Below, one piece after another: positions 5,312 through 12,974 of a stretch of DNA of 18,101 nucleotides (the stretch's first letter is position 1; each line of letters starts with the position of its first letter). The position numbers and the translations under genes were made by a program. The notes under the pieces were generated by a model. The model ran no database searches. It saw only the letters and a program-made list of their open reading frames with translations, and was not told the DNA's origin. Source of the DNA: Nitrospirota bacterium (GTDB lineage Bacteria; Nitrospinota_A; UBA7883; JACRGQ01); the NCBI GenBank assembly GCA_024275775.1, contig JAJRYM010000131.1:1-18101 (forward strand), given 5' to 3'.

Positions 5312-8263
5312 ATGGAATCAATCAGAGCACTTATCGAGCCTTATAATCTTCACCGCCTTACGGGCGACTGGCTTGAAAAAGCCGTCGAATCTTCCTTTTA
5401 CCCCGACAGGGCCAGAGTAAATTTTCACCGGTTCTTTGCAAGGGTTATTGAAACCGATGCAAATCTGTTCCGAAAACTAAACAAGAGAAATATCCCGTGG
5501 ATAAGCCTTCTTTTTTCCGGAAGCCAGATTCTTACCGAACTTGCGATGAAGGATCCGGGCAATCTGTTTTGGGCGCTTCATCCTTCAGTGCTCCATTCCA
5601 CCCGTTTCAAGGCCGAGATGAGAAGGGAAAGGGAAGCCGAACTTTCAGGAACCGCCGACCCCAAGGAGACTCTTTGCGCTTTCAAACAGCGCGAGCTTAT
5701 GCGAATCGGCTGGCGGGATCTGCTTAAGTGGGCCGATACCGTTGAAACGCTCGAGGATCTTTCAAGGCTTGCCGATGTGAGCATAGAAGGGGCATACAAC
5801 ATCGCGCTCAAGGAAATGGAGAAGAATTTCGGCAAACCGGTAGGCGAGGATGGCCGGATTTCCCAAATGATTGTAATAGGGCTGGGTAAACTCGGCGGAA
5901 GGGAGCTCAATTTCAGTTCCGATATAGACCTCATGTACATCATCGATAATGCCGAAGGGCAGACACGGCCGATGAAAGAGAGAATGCGCGGCACGAGCCC
6001 TAAACTGGATATCAAGGAATTTCACACCCGCGTCGCCAGAAGAATGACCTCCATCCTCAACGATATAGGCCCGGCCGGAAATGTTTTCCGGGTTGACCTG
6101 AATCTCAGGCCTGAAGGAAGCCGGGGGCCGCTGGTTATCACGCTTGCCGCGGCGGAGCTTTACTACGAATCGTGGGGGCAGCCGTGGGAGAGGCAGATGT
6201 TGATAAAAGCCAGAGTATGCGCGGGCGACCCGGCGCTTGGGGACAGTTTTATCCAAATGGTAAAACCGTTTGTTTATAAAAAATATCTCGATTATTCCCA
6301 TCTGAAGGAAATCCAGCAGATGAAAGCAAAAATAGACAGGCATCTGTTAAAAGGAAGGGATAAATACAAAAATAACGTCAAGCTCGGTAAAGGCGGAATT
6401 CGTGAAATAGAATTTATCATTCAGACTTACCAGCTCATATACGGCGGCAAGATGCCCTGGCTCGCCGAAATCAATTCCCTGAAAGCTCTGCACAGAATTT
6501 TTGAGCGCGGTTTGCTGGGCACGGTTCAGTACGCGCAGTTGGCAGACGGCCTGCTCTTGCTGCGGGATCTGGAGAACCGCATGCAGATAACCTACGGCCG
6601 GCAGGTGCAGATACTTCCTGAAAAAGACGACGAGCTTCAGGCTCTGGCCCTGAAAATGAACCTGCGGGACAAGGAGACGCTTCTGAAAACTTTTCGGCGG
6701 GTAACCGATAACGTCCATGATATTTTTGTGGAATTCTTCAAAGAGGAGTCCGCCGAACCCGATGCGAAAAAAGGAGAATATTTCATTGACCTCGATAATG
6801 AGGAAGAAGCGACGGCAAAACTGGCCGAGCTGAATTTCCAGAATCCAAGGCAGGCGCTCGACTCTCTTCTTCATATACGGGACGGGGAGCCTTTCAACCA
6901 TCCTTCCTCGAAAAGCAGGCGTATGTTCACCCGCCTCCTTCCGGATATCATGGAGATTATCGTCTCCCTGCCGGAACAGGATAAAGTGTTAATATGTCTC
7001 GATAAGTTTATTTCGGCGCGGGAAGAACGGGAAAGCTTGTACGAGGTTTTTCTAAAACTTCCATCATCGGGAGAGCTTCTTGTAACCCTCTTTTCTCTCG
7101 CGCCCAGCCTTTCGGATACGATAATAAATCATCAGGACGCGCTGGAGATACTGTCCGAAGGGGTAAACGTCGCTCCGAAACATTCGCTGAAATCCGCCCC
7201 CGAATACGTGCAGTCTTACGACACGCGGCTCGACTGGCTTAGAAGAGAGAGAAACGCAGAATGCCTGAGGATATCGACAGGCTACCTTTTTTCACACAGC
7301 GACCCTTTCGCGCTTATGGAACAGCTTTCCATTCTCGCGGGGGAATTTGTTGACGCCTGCCTAGGCATAATAAAGGCGGAAATGGACGAAAGAGGCGGCA
7401 TAAAAGCAAATACCAACAGAAGGCTGGCCGTAATAGGGCTGGGGAAACTGGGCAGAAGAGAGCTCAATTTCGGTTCGGATCTGGATCTCATGTTCGTCTA
7501 TTCCGATGTAAACGAAGCCGACCCTGCGGAAGCTCACAGCTATTATTCAAGCGTCTGCCGTAAACTTCTTAGCGCCATAGGCGGCATATCCCAGCATGGT
7601 TACGCCTACAAAGTGGATACAAGGCTGAGGCCGGAAGGGGAAAAGGGCGGAATCGTTATATCCGAAACCAAAGGTCTGGAATACTACGCCAAAAGAGGGG
7701 CGTTATGGGAGCGCATGGCGTTGTCGGGAGCGAGAGTGGTGGCAGGAAACCGTGAAATCGGCGAGGCTTTTCTGGATAAACTTACCGGTTTTGTTTACGG
7801 ACAGTCCCTCTCCGAAAAGGATAAAGACGGCATAGCCGCCATGAAACGAAAAATGGAAAGGGAAAAAATCAGGAAGGCGAGAAAAGTTCCTATCAAATAC
7901 GGCAGGGGCGGTATCGTTGATATAGAATTTCTTGCCCAAAAACTCAAGCTGGCACACGGCATGGAGAGCCCGGAAATAAGAGGGATGAACAGTCTTGAAA
8001 TGCTCCGTGCCGCCGAGCGTGAGGGATGGGGCGTGCCGGATATTCAGTCGATAATAAGAAACTACAAACTTTTAAGAACCGTCGAAACCCATATGCGGAT
8101 GGAAACCGGACTTCCGGCGGAATCCCTGCCCGACAGGAAAGAAGCGCTGGATTTGCTGGAGAAAAAGGTGGGACGTTTCTTTTCGATGGACGATTCTCCG
8201 GCCAATACCGTTAGAGACGCCATGGAGGAGGTAAGAAAATCGCTCGACAAAATGAAGGACTGA
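5312..8263 (+). CDS. glnE: Bifunctional glutamine synthetase adenylyltransferase/adenylyl-removing enzyme
   Basis: Covalently switches glutamine synthetase off (adenylylation) and on (phosphorolytic deadenylylation) in response to PII protein and glutamine. It has 983 residues, close to the usual length of about 950. Two nucleotidyltransferase cores are present: an N-terminal adenylyl-removase core, GLGKLGGRELNFSSDIDL (190-207, Asp204 and Asp206), and a C-terminal adenylyltransferase core, GLGKLGRRELNFGSDLDL (709-726, Asp723 and Asp725). Each is followed by a family-typical LRPEG block (DLNLRPEGSRG, DTRLRPEGEKG) and a GRGGI/GKGGI plus IEF block. Both acidic pairs are intact, so both activities should be present. 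The ATG at 5312 is the first start after an in-frame TAG at 5297; no clear ribosome-binding site precedes it. No glnA or glnB is in the window. The 3' end overlaps the start of dprA. Confidence 0.97.
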   Translation: MESIRALIEPYNLHRLTGDWLEKAVESSFYPDRARVNFHRFFARVIETDANLFRKLNKRNIPWISLLFSGSQILTELAMKDPGNLFWALHPSVLHSTRFKAEMRREREAELSGTADPKETLCAFKQRELMRIGWRDLLKWADTVETLEDLSRLADVSIEGAYNIALKEMEKNFGKPVGEDGRISQMIVIGLGKLGGRELNFSSDIDLMYIIDNAEGQTRPMKERMRGTSPKLDIKEFHTRVARRMTSILNDIGPAGNVFRVDLNLRPEGSRGPLVITLAAAELYYESWGQPWERQMLIKARVCAGDPALGDSFIQMVKPFVYKKYLDYSHLKEIQQMKAKIDRHLLKGRDKYKNNVKLGKGGIREIEFIIQTYQLIYGGKMPWLAEINSLKALHRIFERGLLGTVQYAQLADGLLLLRDLENRMQITYGRQVQILPEKDDELQALALKMNLRDKETLLKTFRRVTDNVHDIFVEFFKEESAEPDAKKGEYFIDLDNEEEATAKLAELNFQNPRQALDSLLHIRDGEPFNHPSSKSRRMFTRLLPDIMEIIVSLPEQDKVLICLDKFISAREERESLYEVFLKLPSSGELLVTLFSLAPSLSDTIINHQDALEILSEGVNVAPKHSLKSAPEYVQSYDTRLDWLRRERNAECLRISTGYLFSHSDPFALMEQLSILAGEFVDACLGIIKAEMDERGGIKANTNRRLAVIGLGKLGRRELNFGSDLDLMFVYSDVNEADPAEAHSYYSSVCRKLLSAIGGISQHGYAYKVDTRLRPEGEKGGIVISETKGLEYYAKRGALWERMALSGARVVAGNREIGEAFLDKLTGFVYGQSLSEKDKDGIAAMKRKMEREKIRKARKVPIKYGRGGIVDIEFLAQKLKLAHGMESPEIRGMNSLEMLRAAEREGWGVPDIQSIIRNYKLLRTVETHMRMETGLPAESLPDRKEALDLLEKKVGRFFSMDDSPANTVRDAMEEVRKSLDKMKD
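8226..8232 (+). promoter_or_regulatory. Near-perfect ribosome-binding site inside the glnE end, ahead of dprA
   Basis: AGGAGGT, almost a full complement of the 16S anti-Shine-Dalgarno, sits in glnE codons for Glu-Glu-Val. Seven bases downstream, in the dprA frame, is ATC (8239) rather than a usual start codon. The next candidate is CTG at 8260. This site bears directly on the dprA start question. It could also be a coincidence of Glu codons. Confidence 0.45.
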
Positions 8264-9354
8264 CCGAAGAAGACGCCTATATAGGCCTGAACTCTGTAAC
8301 GGGAATAGGTGTAAACAACTTCATTAATCTGCTTGGAAAATTTGGAAGCGCTCGCGCAGTCTTTCACGCTTCATCGGAAGCTCTTCTGGCGGTAGGAGGC
8401 ATCGGCCCCAAAACGGCCGCCCGGATTTCAGCCTGCGATCCCGTGCGGGTTGCTTCGGGGGAGCGACGCAAAGCCGAAGAGTATAAAGTTCAAATCGTCA
8501 CATCCTTCTGCCGGGAATATCCTCGCAACCTGAAGCTGTTCTGCAAATCGCCTCCGGTGCTTTACATCGCCGGTGATATAAAAGAGCAGGACAGGTTCGC
8601 CATAGCCGTTGTGGGCACGAGGCGCCCCACTCCATACGGGAAGATAGCGGCGGAAAGTCTTGCCGGTTCGCTTGCTGGGAAAAAACTGACGATAGTAAGC
8701 GGCTTCGCGAGAGGGGTGGATACGATTGCTCACCGCGCCGCCATTAACGCCGGCGGCAGAACGATAGCCGTTCTGGGAAGCGGGCTTGACCGTATTTACC
8801 CTCCCGAAAACAGAAAAATATTCGACCAGGTCGTAAACGCCGGCGCCGTTGTTTCCCAGTTTGCTTTCGGCGTGGAACCGGATAAAAGAAACTTTCCCAT
8901 TCGCAACCGGATAATAAGCGGCCTTTCCCTCGGCGTGGTGGTTGTGGAAGCCGGCGATAAAAGCGGAGCCAGCATTACCGCTTACGCTTCTCTGGACGAG
9001 GGCAGGGAGGTCTTCTCCGTGCCGGGCAGAATCGATTCCCCCCAGTCTGTCGGTACCAACCGGCTTATTCAGAAAGGAGCGAAGCTCGTAACCTGCCCGG
9101 AGGACATCATGGAAGAGCTTCCGCCGGAGGTTCTGGCTTTTCTTAACGAGGAAGTGGAAGCCGCGCCGATAGCGCTCTCGCCGGATGAACAAACTCTGTT
9201 TAGCCTTATGGACGGCGGCGAGCGGCACGTAGATTACCTTATAGAGAAATCAGGCCTTCCTTCCGGCGTGGCGCTTGGCGTTCTCCTCGAACTGGAACTC
9301 AAGGGAATGATAAAGCAGTTGCCCGGCAGGCTTTTCGCCAGGCTCGGTTTATAG
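8260..9354 (+). CDS. dprA: DNA processing protein DprA (non-canonical start)
   Basis: DprA binds incoming single-stranded DNA during transformation and loads RecA. From the proposed CTG start, 364 residues show an HhH/SAM-like N-domain (LNSVTGIGVNNFINLLGKFG, then VGGIGPKTA). The Rossmann-like core begins near residue 117 (AVVGTRRPT) and contains SGFARGVDTIAH, GSGLDRIYPPEN, FPIRNRIISGLS, EAGDKSGASITA and VPGRID. A winged-helix-like C-terminus follows. The frame is open from 8215, but no ATG, GTG or TTG occurs before GTG 8443, which would delete the conserved N-domain (residues 1-61). CTG at 8260 overlaps the glnE stop as CTGA and gives the family-typical N-terminus; ATC 8239 is the alternative, spaced well from AGGAGGT. 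Function is firm; the start is uncertain. No other competence gene is adjacent, although the pilus operon is nearby. Confidence 0.9.
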   Translation: MTEEDAYIGLNSVTGIGVNNFINLLGKFGSARAVFHASSEALLAVGGIGPKTAARISACDPVRVASGERRKAEEYKVQIVTSFCREYPRNLKLFCKSPPVLYIAGDIKEQDRFAIAVVGTRRPTPYGKIAAESLAGSLAGKKLTIVSGFARGVDTIAHRAAINAGGRTIAVLGSGLDRIYPPENRKIFDQVVNAGAVVSQFAFGVEPDKRNFPIRNRIISGLSLGVVVVEAGDKSGASITAYASLDEGREVFSVPGRIDSPQSVGTNRLIQKGAKLVTCPEDIMEELPPEVLAFLNEEVEAAPIALSPDEQTLFSLMDGGERHVDYLIEKSGLPSGVALGVLLELELKGMIKQLPGRLFARLGL

Positions 9355-9375
9355 AAACGGCAATGCCGACGCCCT

Positions 9376-9404
9376 TTAGACTGTTAGAGATTTGACTATA
9401 TAAT
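9376..9404 (+). promoter_or_regulatory. Candidate promoter of the cation efflux gene
   Basis: The 112-base gap before the transporter gene contains TATAAT (9399-9404), a perfect -10, about 63 bases before the ATG. The hexamer 17 bases upstream, TTAGAC, is a poor match to a -35, which would suit activated or MerR-like control. No inverted repeat was recognised between the two hexamers. Confidence 0.4.
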
Positions 9405-9466
9405 GATTGTTAAAAGCGGATTTCCGGCAACGCTCATAGCCGGTGAACATTTTTGGAGCAGGAAGC

Positions 9467-10369
9467 ATGGGGCATCATCATCTTCATGACGCCAGACTGG
9501 AGGACGTAGGCCGCAACAGGTCGCGGCTTGGTTTCGTCTTCGTCATAACGGTAAGTTTCGCCGTTGTTGAAGTAGTCGGCGGTATTTTATCCAACTCGCT
9601 GGCTCTGTTATCCGACGCCGGCCATATGGTGATAGACGCCGCCGCCATAGGGCTTTCACTTTTCGCCTTAAGTCTGGCGGGCAAACCGTCCACCGCCCAA
9701 AAAACCTACGCCCTTGTGAGGATGGAAATAATAGCCGCGTTTTTAAACGGCCTTACTCTTATAGCGCTTGCCGGTTTTATTTTTTACGAGGCGATTGAAA
9801 GGATTAACGAACCGCCGGAAATAAAGGGCGGGTTGATGATGACCGTAGCGCTTATCGGCATGCTGATAAATATCATCGGCGGCTGGATTTTATGGAAGGG
9901 CTCCCATACCAGTCTTAACGTAAAGGGGGCTTTTCTTCACGTTATGGGCGATCTGGCCGGCTCGGTGGGCGCCGTTTTGGCCGCCGGAATAGTGATGCTA
10001 ACCGGCTGGACGATTGCCGACCCGCTTGTTTCGATGTTCATAGGAGCTCTGATAATCTATTCGTCATACGGTCTTCTTAAGGAAACGCTTCACATACTGA
10101 TGGAGGGATCTCCGCGCGGTTTCGACTCCGAGGAAATTCTGAACAAAATCCGCTCAGTCAAAGGCGTGAAAGATATTCATGATTTTCATATCTGGTCTCT
10201 TACTACCGGCGTGGTTCTGCTTACGGCGCATGTGGAGACCGATAAATGCGGCGGGGGAATGATAATCCTTGCGGAAATTACTTCCATGCTGCAAAAGGAT
10301 TACGGTCTTTCACATTCAACAATCCAGATTGAAGAGCCGGAATCTGTTGAATGTTCCGTTTCGTGCTGA
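9467..10369 (+). CDS. Cation diffusion facilitator (zinc-type efflux transporter, CzcD/ZitB-like)
   Basis: Exports divalent cations, most likely Zn(II) and perhaps Co or Cd, in exchange for protons across the inner membrane. It has 300 residues with six predicted membrane helices and a C-terminal cytoplasmic metal-binding domain (about 210-290). The transport-site motifs are the zinc-type pairs: His53-x3-Asp57 in LSDAGHMVID and His158-x3-Asp162 in HVMGDLAGS. The N-terminus is His-rich (HHHLH, 3-7) and the C-terminus ends in a Cys pair (Cys296, Cys300). I prefer ATG 9467, because GGAGCAGGA lies just upstream at the right spacing; a GTG at 9443 in the same frame would add eight residues and has no ribosome-binding site. 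No adjacent regulator or heavy-metal operon. Metal specificity is inferred from motifs only. Confidence 0.93.
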   Translation: MGHHHLHDARLEDVGRNRSRLGFVFVITVSFAVVEVVGGILSNSLALLSDAGHMVIDAAAIGLSLFALSLAGKPSTAQKTYALVRMEIIAAFLNGLTLIALAGFIFYEAIERINEPPEIKGGLMMTVALIGMLINIIGGWILWKGSHTSLNVKGAFLHVMGDLAGSVGAVLAAGIVMLTGWTIADPLVSMFIGALIIYSSYGLLKETLHILMEGSPRGFDSEEILNKIRSVKGVKDIHDFHIWSLTTGVVLLTAHVETDKCGGGMIILAEITSMLQKDYGLSHSTIQIEEPESVECSVSC

Positions 10370-10441
10370 TTGCAAAATACGGCCGTTGTCTTTTCTGGAT
10401 GAAATCATTAGTGGACTTCCCGCGCCGTAAAAATTCTCGCT

Positions 10442-10461
10442 GAATTCCTATGATAGAATTC
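10442..10461 (+). repeat. GAATTC inverted repeat in the promoter region of the aldolase gene
   Basis: Two GAATTC hexamers separated by eight bases form an inverted repeat about 40 bases before the aldolase/dehydrogenase ATG. TATGAT (10449-10454), a possible -10, lies between the arms, so the repeat could be an operator. No good -35 is present 16-18 bases upstream. Because GAATTC is itself palindromic, the symmetry is less meaningful than it looks. Confidence 0.2.
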
Positions 10462-10502
10462 TGCGGGTAAAAGCGTTTAAACCTCGACTGTTTTGGAATG
10501 TT

Positions 10503-12464
10503 ATGGAAAGCTTGTGGAATAGCGGCGATGCCGAAAACTGCCGAACCGATCTAGCCCTTCGTGTGTACACATCCCGCCTTCTGGGGCGGGACAGTTCGCT
10601 TGTTCTCCATGGGGGAGGCAACACTTCTCTTAAAACTGCTGGAAAAAATATTCTGGGCGAGGAAGAAGATATTCTTTACGTCAAGGGAAGCGGATGGGAC
10701 CTCGCCACAATCGAAGAGGCCGGTTTTGCGCCTGTACGCATGAAACATCTGCTTGAGCTTGCGAAGCTCGATTCTCTTTCAGACCCGGCAATGGTGAACG
10801 AACTCAAAACAGGCATGACGAAAGCTTCGGCTCCTTCTCCTTCTGTGGAAACCATCCTACACGCCATCCTGCCGTACAAATATGTTGACCATACTCACGC
10901 GGATGCCGTGGTTACCGTAACGAACACCGATAACGGAATGGAAAGAATCAGGGAAATTTACGGCGACCTCGTGGTAATCATCCCCTACGTAATGCCGGGG
11001 TTCGATCTCGCGCGCGAATGCGCCCGCCTGTTTTCGGCCGATGCCGGAAGCCGGACGATAGGGATGATATTGATGAACCACGGCGTCTTCTCCTTTGGAG
11101 CCACGGCGCGGGAATCCTACGAACGGATGATAAAGCTGGTTGGCATGGCGGAAGATTATCTTAAGAAAAACGGCGCATGGGATTTAGAATTTCCCCCGGC
11201 GGCCCAGCTCGATAAAGCGTTGCGCGTTCCGCTGGCGGAACTTCGCGGAAACATTTCGGCCGCGGCGGGGTTCCCCGTTATTATGGCGGCCGGCTCGGAC
11301 GATAAATCTCTCTCCTTCGCCCAAAGGGACGATGTTCCGCGAATATCGCAAAGCGGCCCGGCTACGCCCGACCACGTTATCCGCACTAAAAGGCTCCCGA
11401 TGATAGGGCGCAATGTTGACGCCTACGTTACGGAATACAAAAAATATTTCGAGGAGCACGCAAAAGGCCACACGATGCTAGATCCGGCCCCCCGCGTCGC
11501 CATCGACCCGGAGTTCGGCGTCTGCGCCGTAGGGCAGGGCGCGAAAGCCGCCGGAATAGTGGCCGACCTGTACCGGCATACAATGGATGTGATTCTCAGA
11601 GCCGAGGCTCTGGGCGGTTACAAAGCTCTCTCCGCAAAAGAGATATTCGACGTGGAGTACTGGGATCTGGAGCAGGCCAAACTCCGCAAGGCAGGTCGTC
11701 CGCCGATATTTTCCGGAGAAGTTGCCCTTGTTACCGGCGCGGCTTCCGGCATAGGCAAGGCCTGCGTAAAATCGTTATTAAACCGCGGCGCGGCTGTTGT
11801 CGGCCTGGATATCAACGAGGATGTTGTAACAACATTCACCGGACCGGGTTTTCTCGGGCTCGTTTGCGATATAAGCGACGAAGAGGCCGTTCGTGATGCG
11901 CTGGAAAAGAGTGTTCGCGCTTTCGGCGGGCTGGATATGCTAATTCTGAACGCCGGTATCTTTCCGGCTGGGCAGAAAATAAGCGGGATTGAAACGGAAA
12001 TCTGGCGAAAAACCATGACAGTGAATCTTGACGCGAATCTCTTTCTGATGCGGGAATCACACCCGCTTTTGAAATTGGCTCCCGCTGGAGGGCGGGTTGT
12101 TGTTATCGGCTCCAAAAATGTTCCCGCGCCGGGGCCCGGCGCGGCGGCCTATTCGGCATCCAAGGCGGCGCTGGTTCAACTTATGAGAGTGGCGGCGCTT
12201 GAATGGGGAAGCGATGGAATAAGGCTCAACTGCCTGCATCCGCATGGAGTATTCGATACGGGGATATGGACGGAAGAGGTTCTCAAAAGCAGGGCCGATA
12301 GTTACGGCCTTACGGTGGAAGAATATAAAACCAACAACATCCTGAAAGTGGAAATCACCAGCCGGCAGGTCGCCGACTTGGCGGCCGAGATGTGCGGGCC
12401 GCTCTTTTCGGGCATTACCGCCGCCCAACTGCCGATAGACGGCGGCAACGAACGGGTGCTTTAG
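10503..12464 (+). CDS. Bifunctional class II aldolase / short-chain dehydrogenase
   Basis: Two enzymes in one 653-residue chain. The N-terminal half is a class II (zinc) aldolase of the rhamnulose-1-phosphate aldolase type, with metal ligands in VDHTHADAV (His130, His132) and LMNHGVFSFG (His193) and the conserved LVLHGGGNTS and VKGSGWD blocks. The C-terminal part (about 405-653) is a short-chain dehydrogenase: TGAASGIG (411-418) for NAD(P), NAG (483-485), and the catalytic YSASK (Tyr550, Lys554) with Ser537 upstream. By analogy the aldolase may cleave a sugar phosphate and the dehydrogenase process the aldehyde, but related fusions occur widely without proven substrates, and no rhamnose genes are adjacent. 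ATG start with GGA six bases upstream. Convergent with the iron-sulfur carrier gene across 42 bases, with no clear terminator. Confidence 0.92.
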   Translation: MESLWNSGDAENCRTDLALRVYTSRLLGRDSSLVLHGGGNTSLKTAGKNILGEEEDILYVKGSGWDLATIEEAGFAPVRMKHLLELAKLDSLSDPAMVNELKTGMTKASAPSPSVETILHAILPYKYVDHTHADAVVTVTNTDNGMERIREIYGDLVVIIPYVMPGFDLARECARLFSADAGSRTIGMILMNHGVFSFGATARESYERMIKLVGMAEDYLKKNGAWDLEFPPAAQLDKALRVPLAELRGNISAAAGFPVIMAAGSDDKSLSFAQRDDVPRISQSGPATPDHVIRTKRLPMIGRNVDAYVTEYKKYFEEHAKGHTMLDPAPRVAIDPEFGVCAVGQGAKAAGIVADLYRHTMDVILRAEALGGYKALSAKEIFDVEYWDLEQAKLRKAGRPPIFSGEVALVTGAASGIGKACVKSLLNRGAAVVGLDINEDVVTTFTGPGFLGLVCDISDEEAVRDALEKSVRAFGGLDMLILNAGIFPAGQKISGIETEIWRKTMTVNLDANLFLMRESHPLLKLAPAGGRVVVIGSKNVPAPGPGAAAYSASKAALVQLMRVAALEWGSDGIRLNCLHPHGVFDTGIWTEEVLKSRADSYGLTVEEYKTNNILKVEITSRQVADLAAEMCGPLFSGITAAQLPIDGGNERVL

Positions 12465-12506
12465 CCGTAAGTCCCGACCGCGCCATCCCTTGGCAAAGCT
12501 ACAATC

Positions 12507-12827
12507 TCAGGTGCCGAACGATTTTCCGCAACCGCAACCGCTGGTGGCGTTAGGGTTTTTGAAAATGAACCCGCTTCCTTCCAGAGTTTCTACGTAATCC
12601 AGCTCAAGCCCCGACAGGAAAGGCTGTGATTCTTTATCGACAACTATTTCGATTCCTTCAGAATCGAACTTCTGGTCGCCTTCCGCTTCATTGTCGAACC
12701 CCAGCCTGTATTCGTGGCCGTTGCATCCGCCGTTTACCACCGATATCCTCAAGGGTAGCACTTCACTTTCCTGCGTTGCCAAGGCATGTTTAATATGTTC
12801 GGCCGCCTTTTGGGTAACTGCAATCAT
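12507..12827 (-). CDS. A-type iron-sulfur cluster carrier (IscA/ErpA family)
   Basis: Carries Fe-S clusters or iron to client proteins. At 106 residues the length is normal. The three conserved cysteines are present: Cys35 in NGGCNGHEY, and Cys98 and Cys100 in the C-terminal GCGCGKSF. The NPNA block just before the CGC is typical. NGHEYRL differs from the SGFQYG of enterobacterial ErpA, so assignment to ErpA, IscA or SufA is open. ATG is preceded by AAGGAG at ideal spacing. No isc or suf operon is adjacent, so it is probably a single-gene unit with its own promoter and a Fur-box-like site. Confidence 0.94.
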   Translation of the reverse strand: MIAVTQKAAEHIKHALATQESEVLPLRISVVNGGCNGHEYRLGFDNEAEGDQKFDSEGIEIVVDKESQPFLSGLELDYVETLEGSGFIFKNPNATSGCGCGKSFGT

Positions 12828-12855
12828 TTTAAAGCTCCTTCAACTAAAGTTATCT

Positions 12856-12874
12856 GAAACTGATTCTCATTATC
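12856..12874 (-). promoter_or_regulatory. Fur-box-like operator upstream of the Fe-S carrier gene
   Basis: On the minus strand GATAATGAGAATCAGTTTC matches the classical 19-bp Fur box at 16 of 19 positions by direct comparison, and its inner TGATAATGAGAATCA is a 7-1-7 near-palindrome. It ends 28 bases before the ATG. Possible -10 hexamers TATTAT (12880-12875) or GATAAT (12874-12869) overlap it, with TTGCGT (12902-12897) as a -35 for the first. Iron-replete repression would follow if Fur binds here. Confidence 0.55.
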
Positions 12875-12921
12875 ATAATAGCACCGAACTTTCAGAACGC
12901 AACTGTTTTCTAATGGGTCGT

Positions 12922-12943
12922 AATAAAAGCCTGAAAGGCCGGC
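12922..12943 (-). terminator. Possible weak terminator after the cyclase gene
   Basis: Downstream of the cyclase stop the minus strand reads GCCT-TTC-AGGC followed by TTTTATTA. The four-bp stem is short, although the flanking AGCC and GGCT allow an alternative pairing. It would separate the signalling operon from the iron-sulfur carrier gene. Low certainty. Confidence 0.3.
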
Positions 12944-12974
12944 TCGAAGGGAGTTGGAATTGCGCAGGGAGGAT

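Noticed and set aside
5578..6901. Several long minus-strand frames (145-193 codons) opposite glnE
   Set aside because: glnE is complete with both catalytic cores through this region; the reverse frames are non-coding shadows.
8428..9228. Minus-strand open frame of 266 codons opposite dprA
   Set aside because: Shadow of the GC-rich dprA frame; composition is Arg/His-rich without domain motifs, while dprA motifs on the other strand are unmistakable.
8443..9354. dprA starting at GTG 8443 (303 residues)
   Set aside because: It would remove 61 in-frame residues that form the conserved HhH/SAM-like N-domain, so the reading must begin upstream.
9443..9466. GTG start adding eight residues to the cation diffusion facilitator
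   Set aside because: No ribosome-binding site before GTG, while GGAGCAGGA is well placed before ATG 9467.
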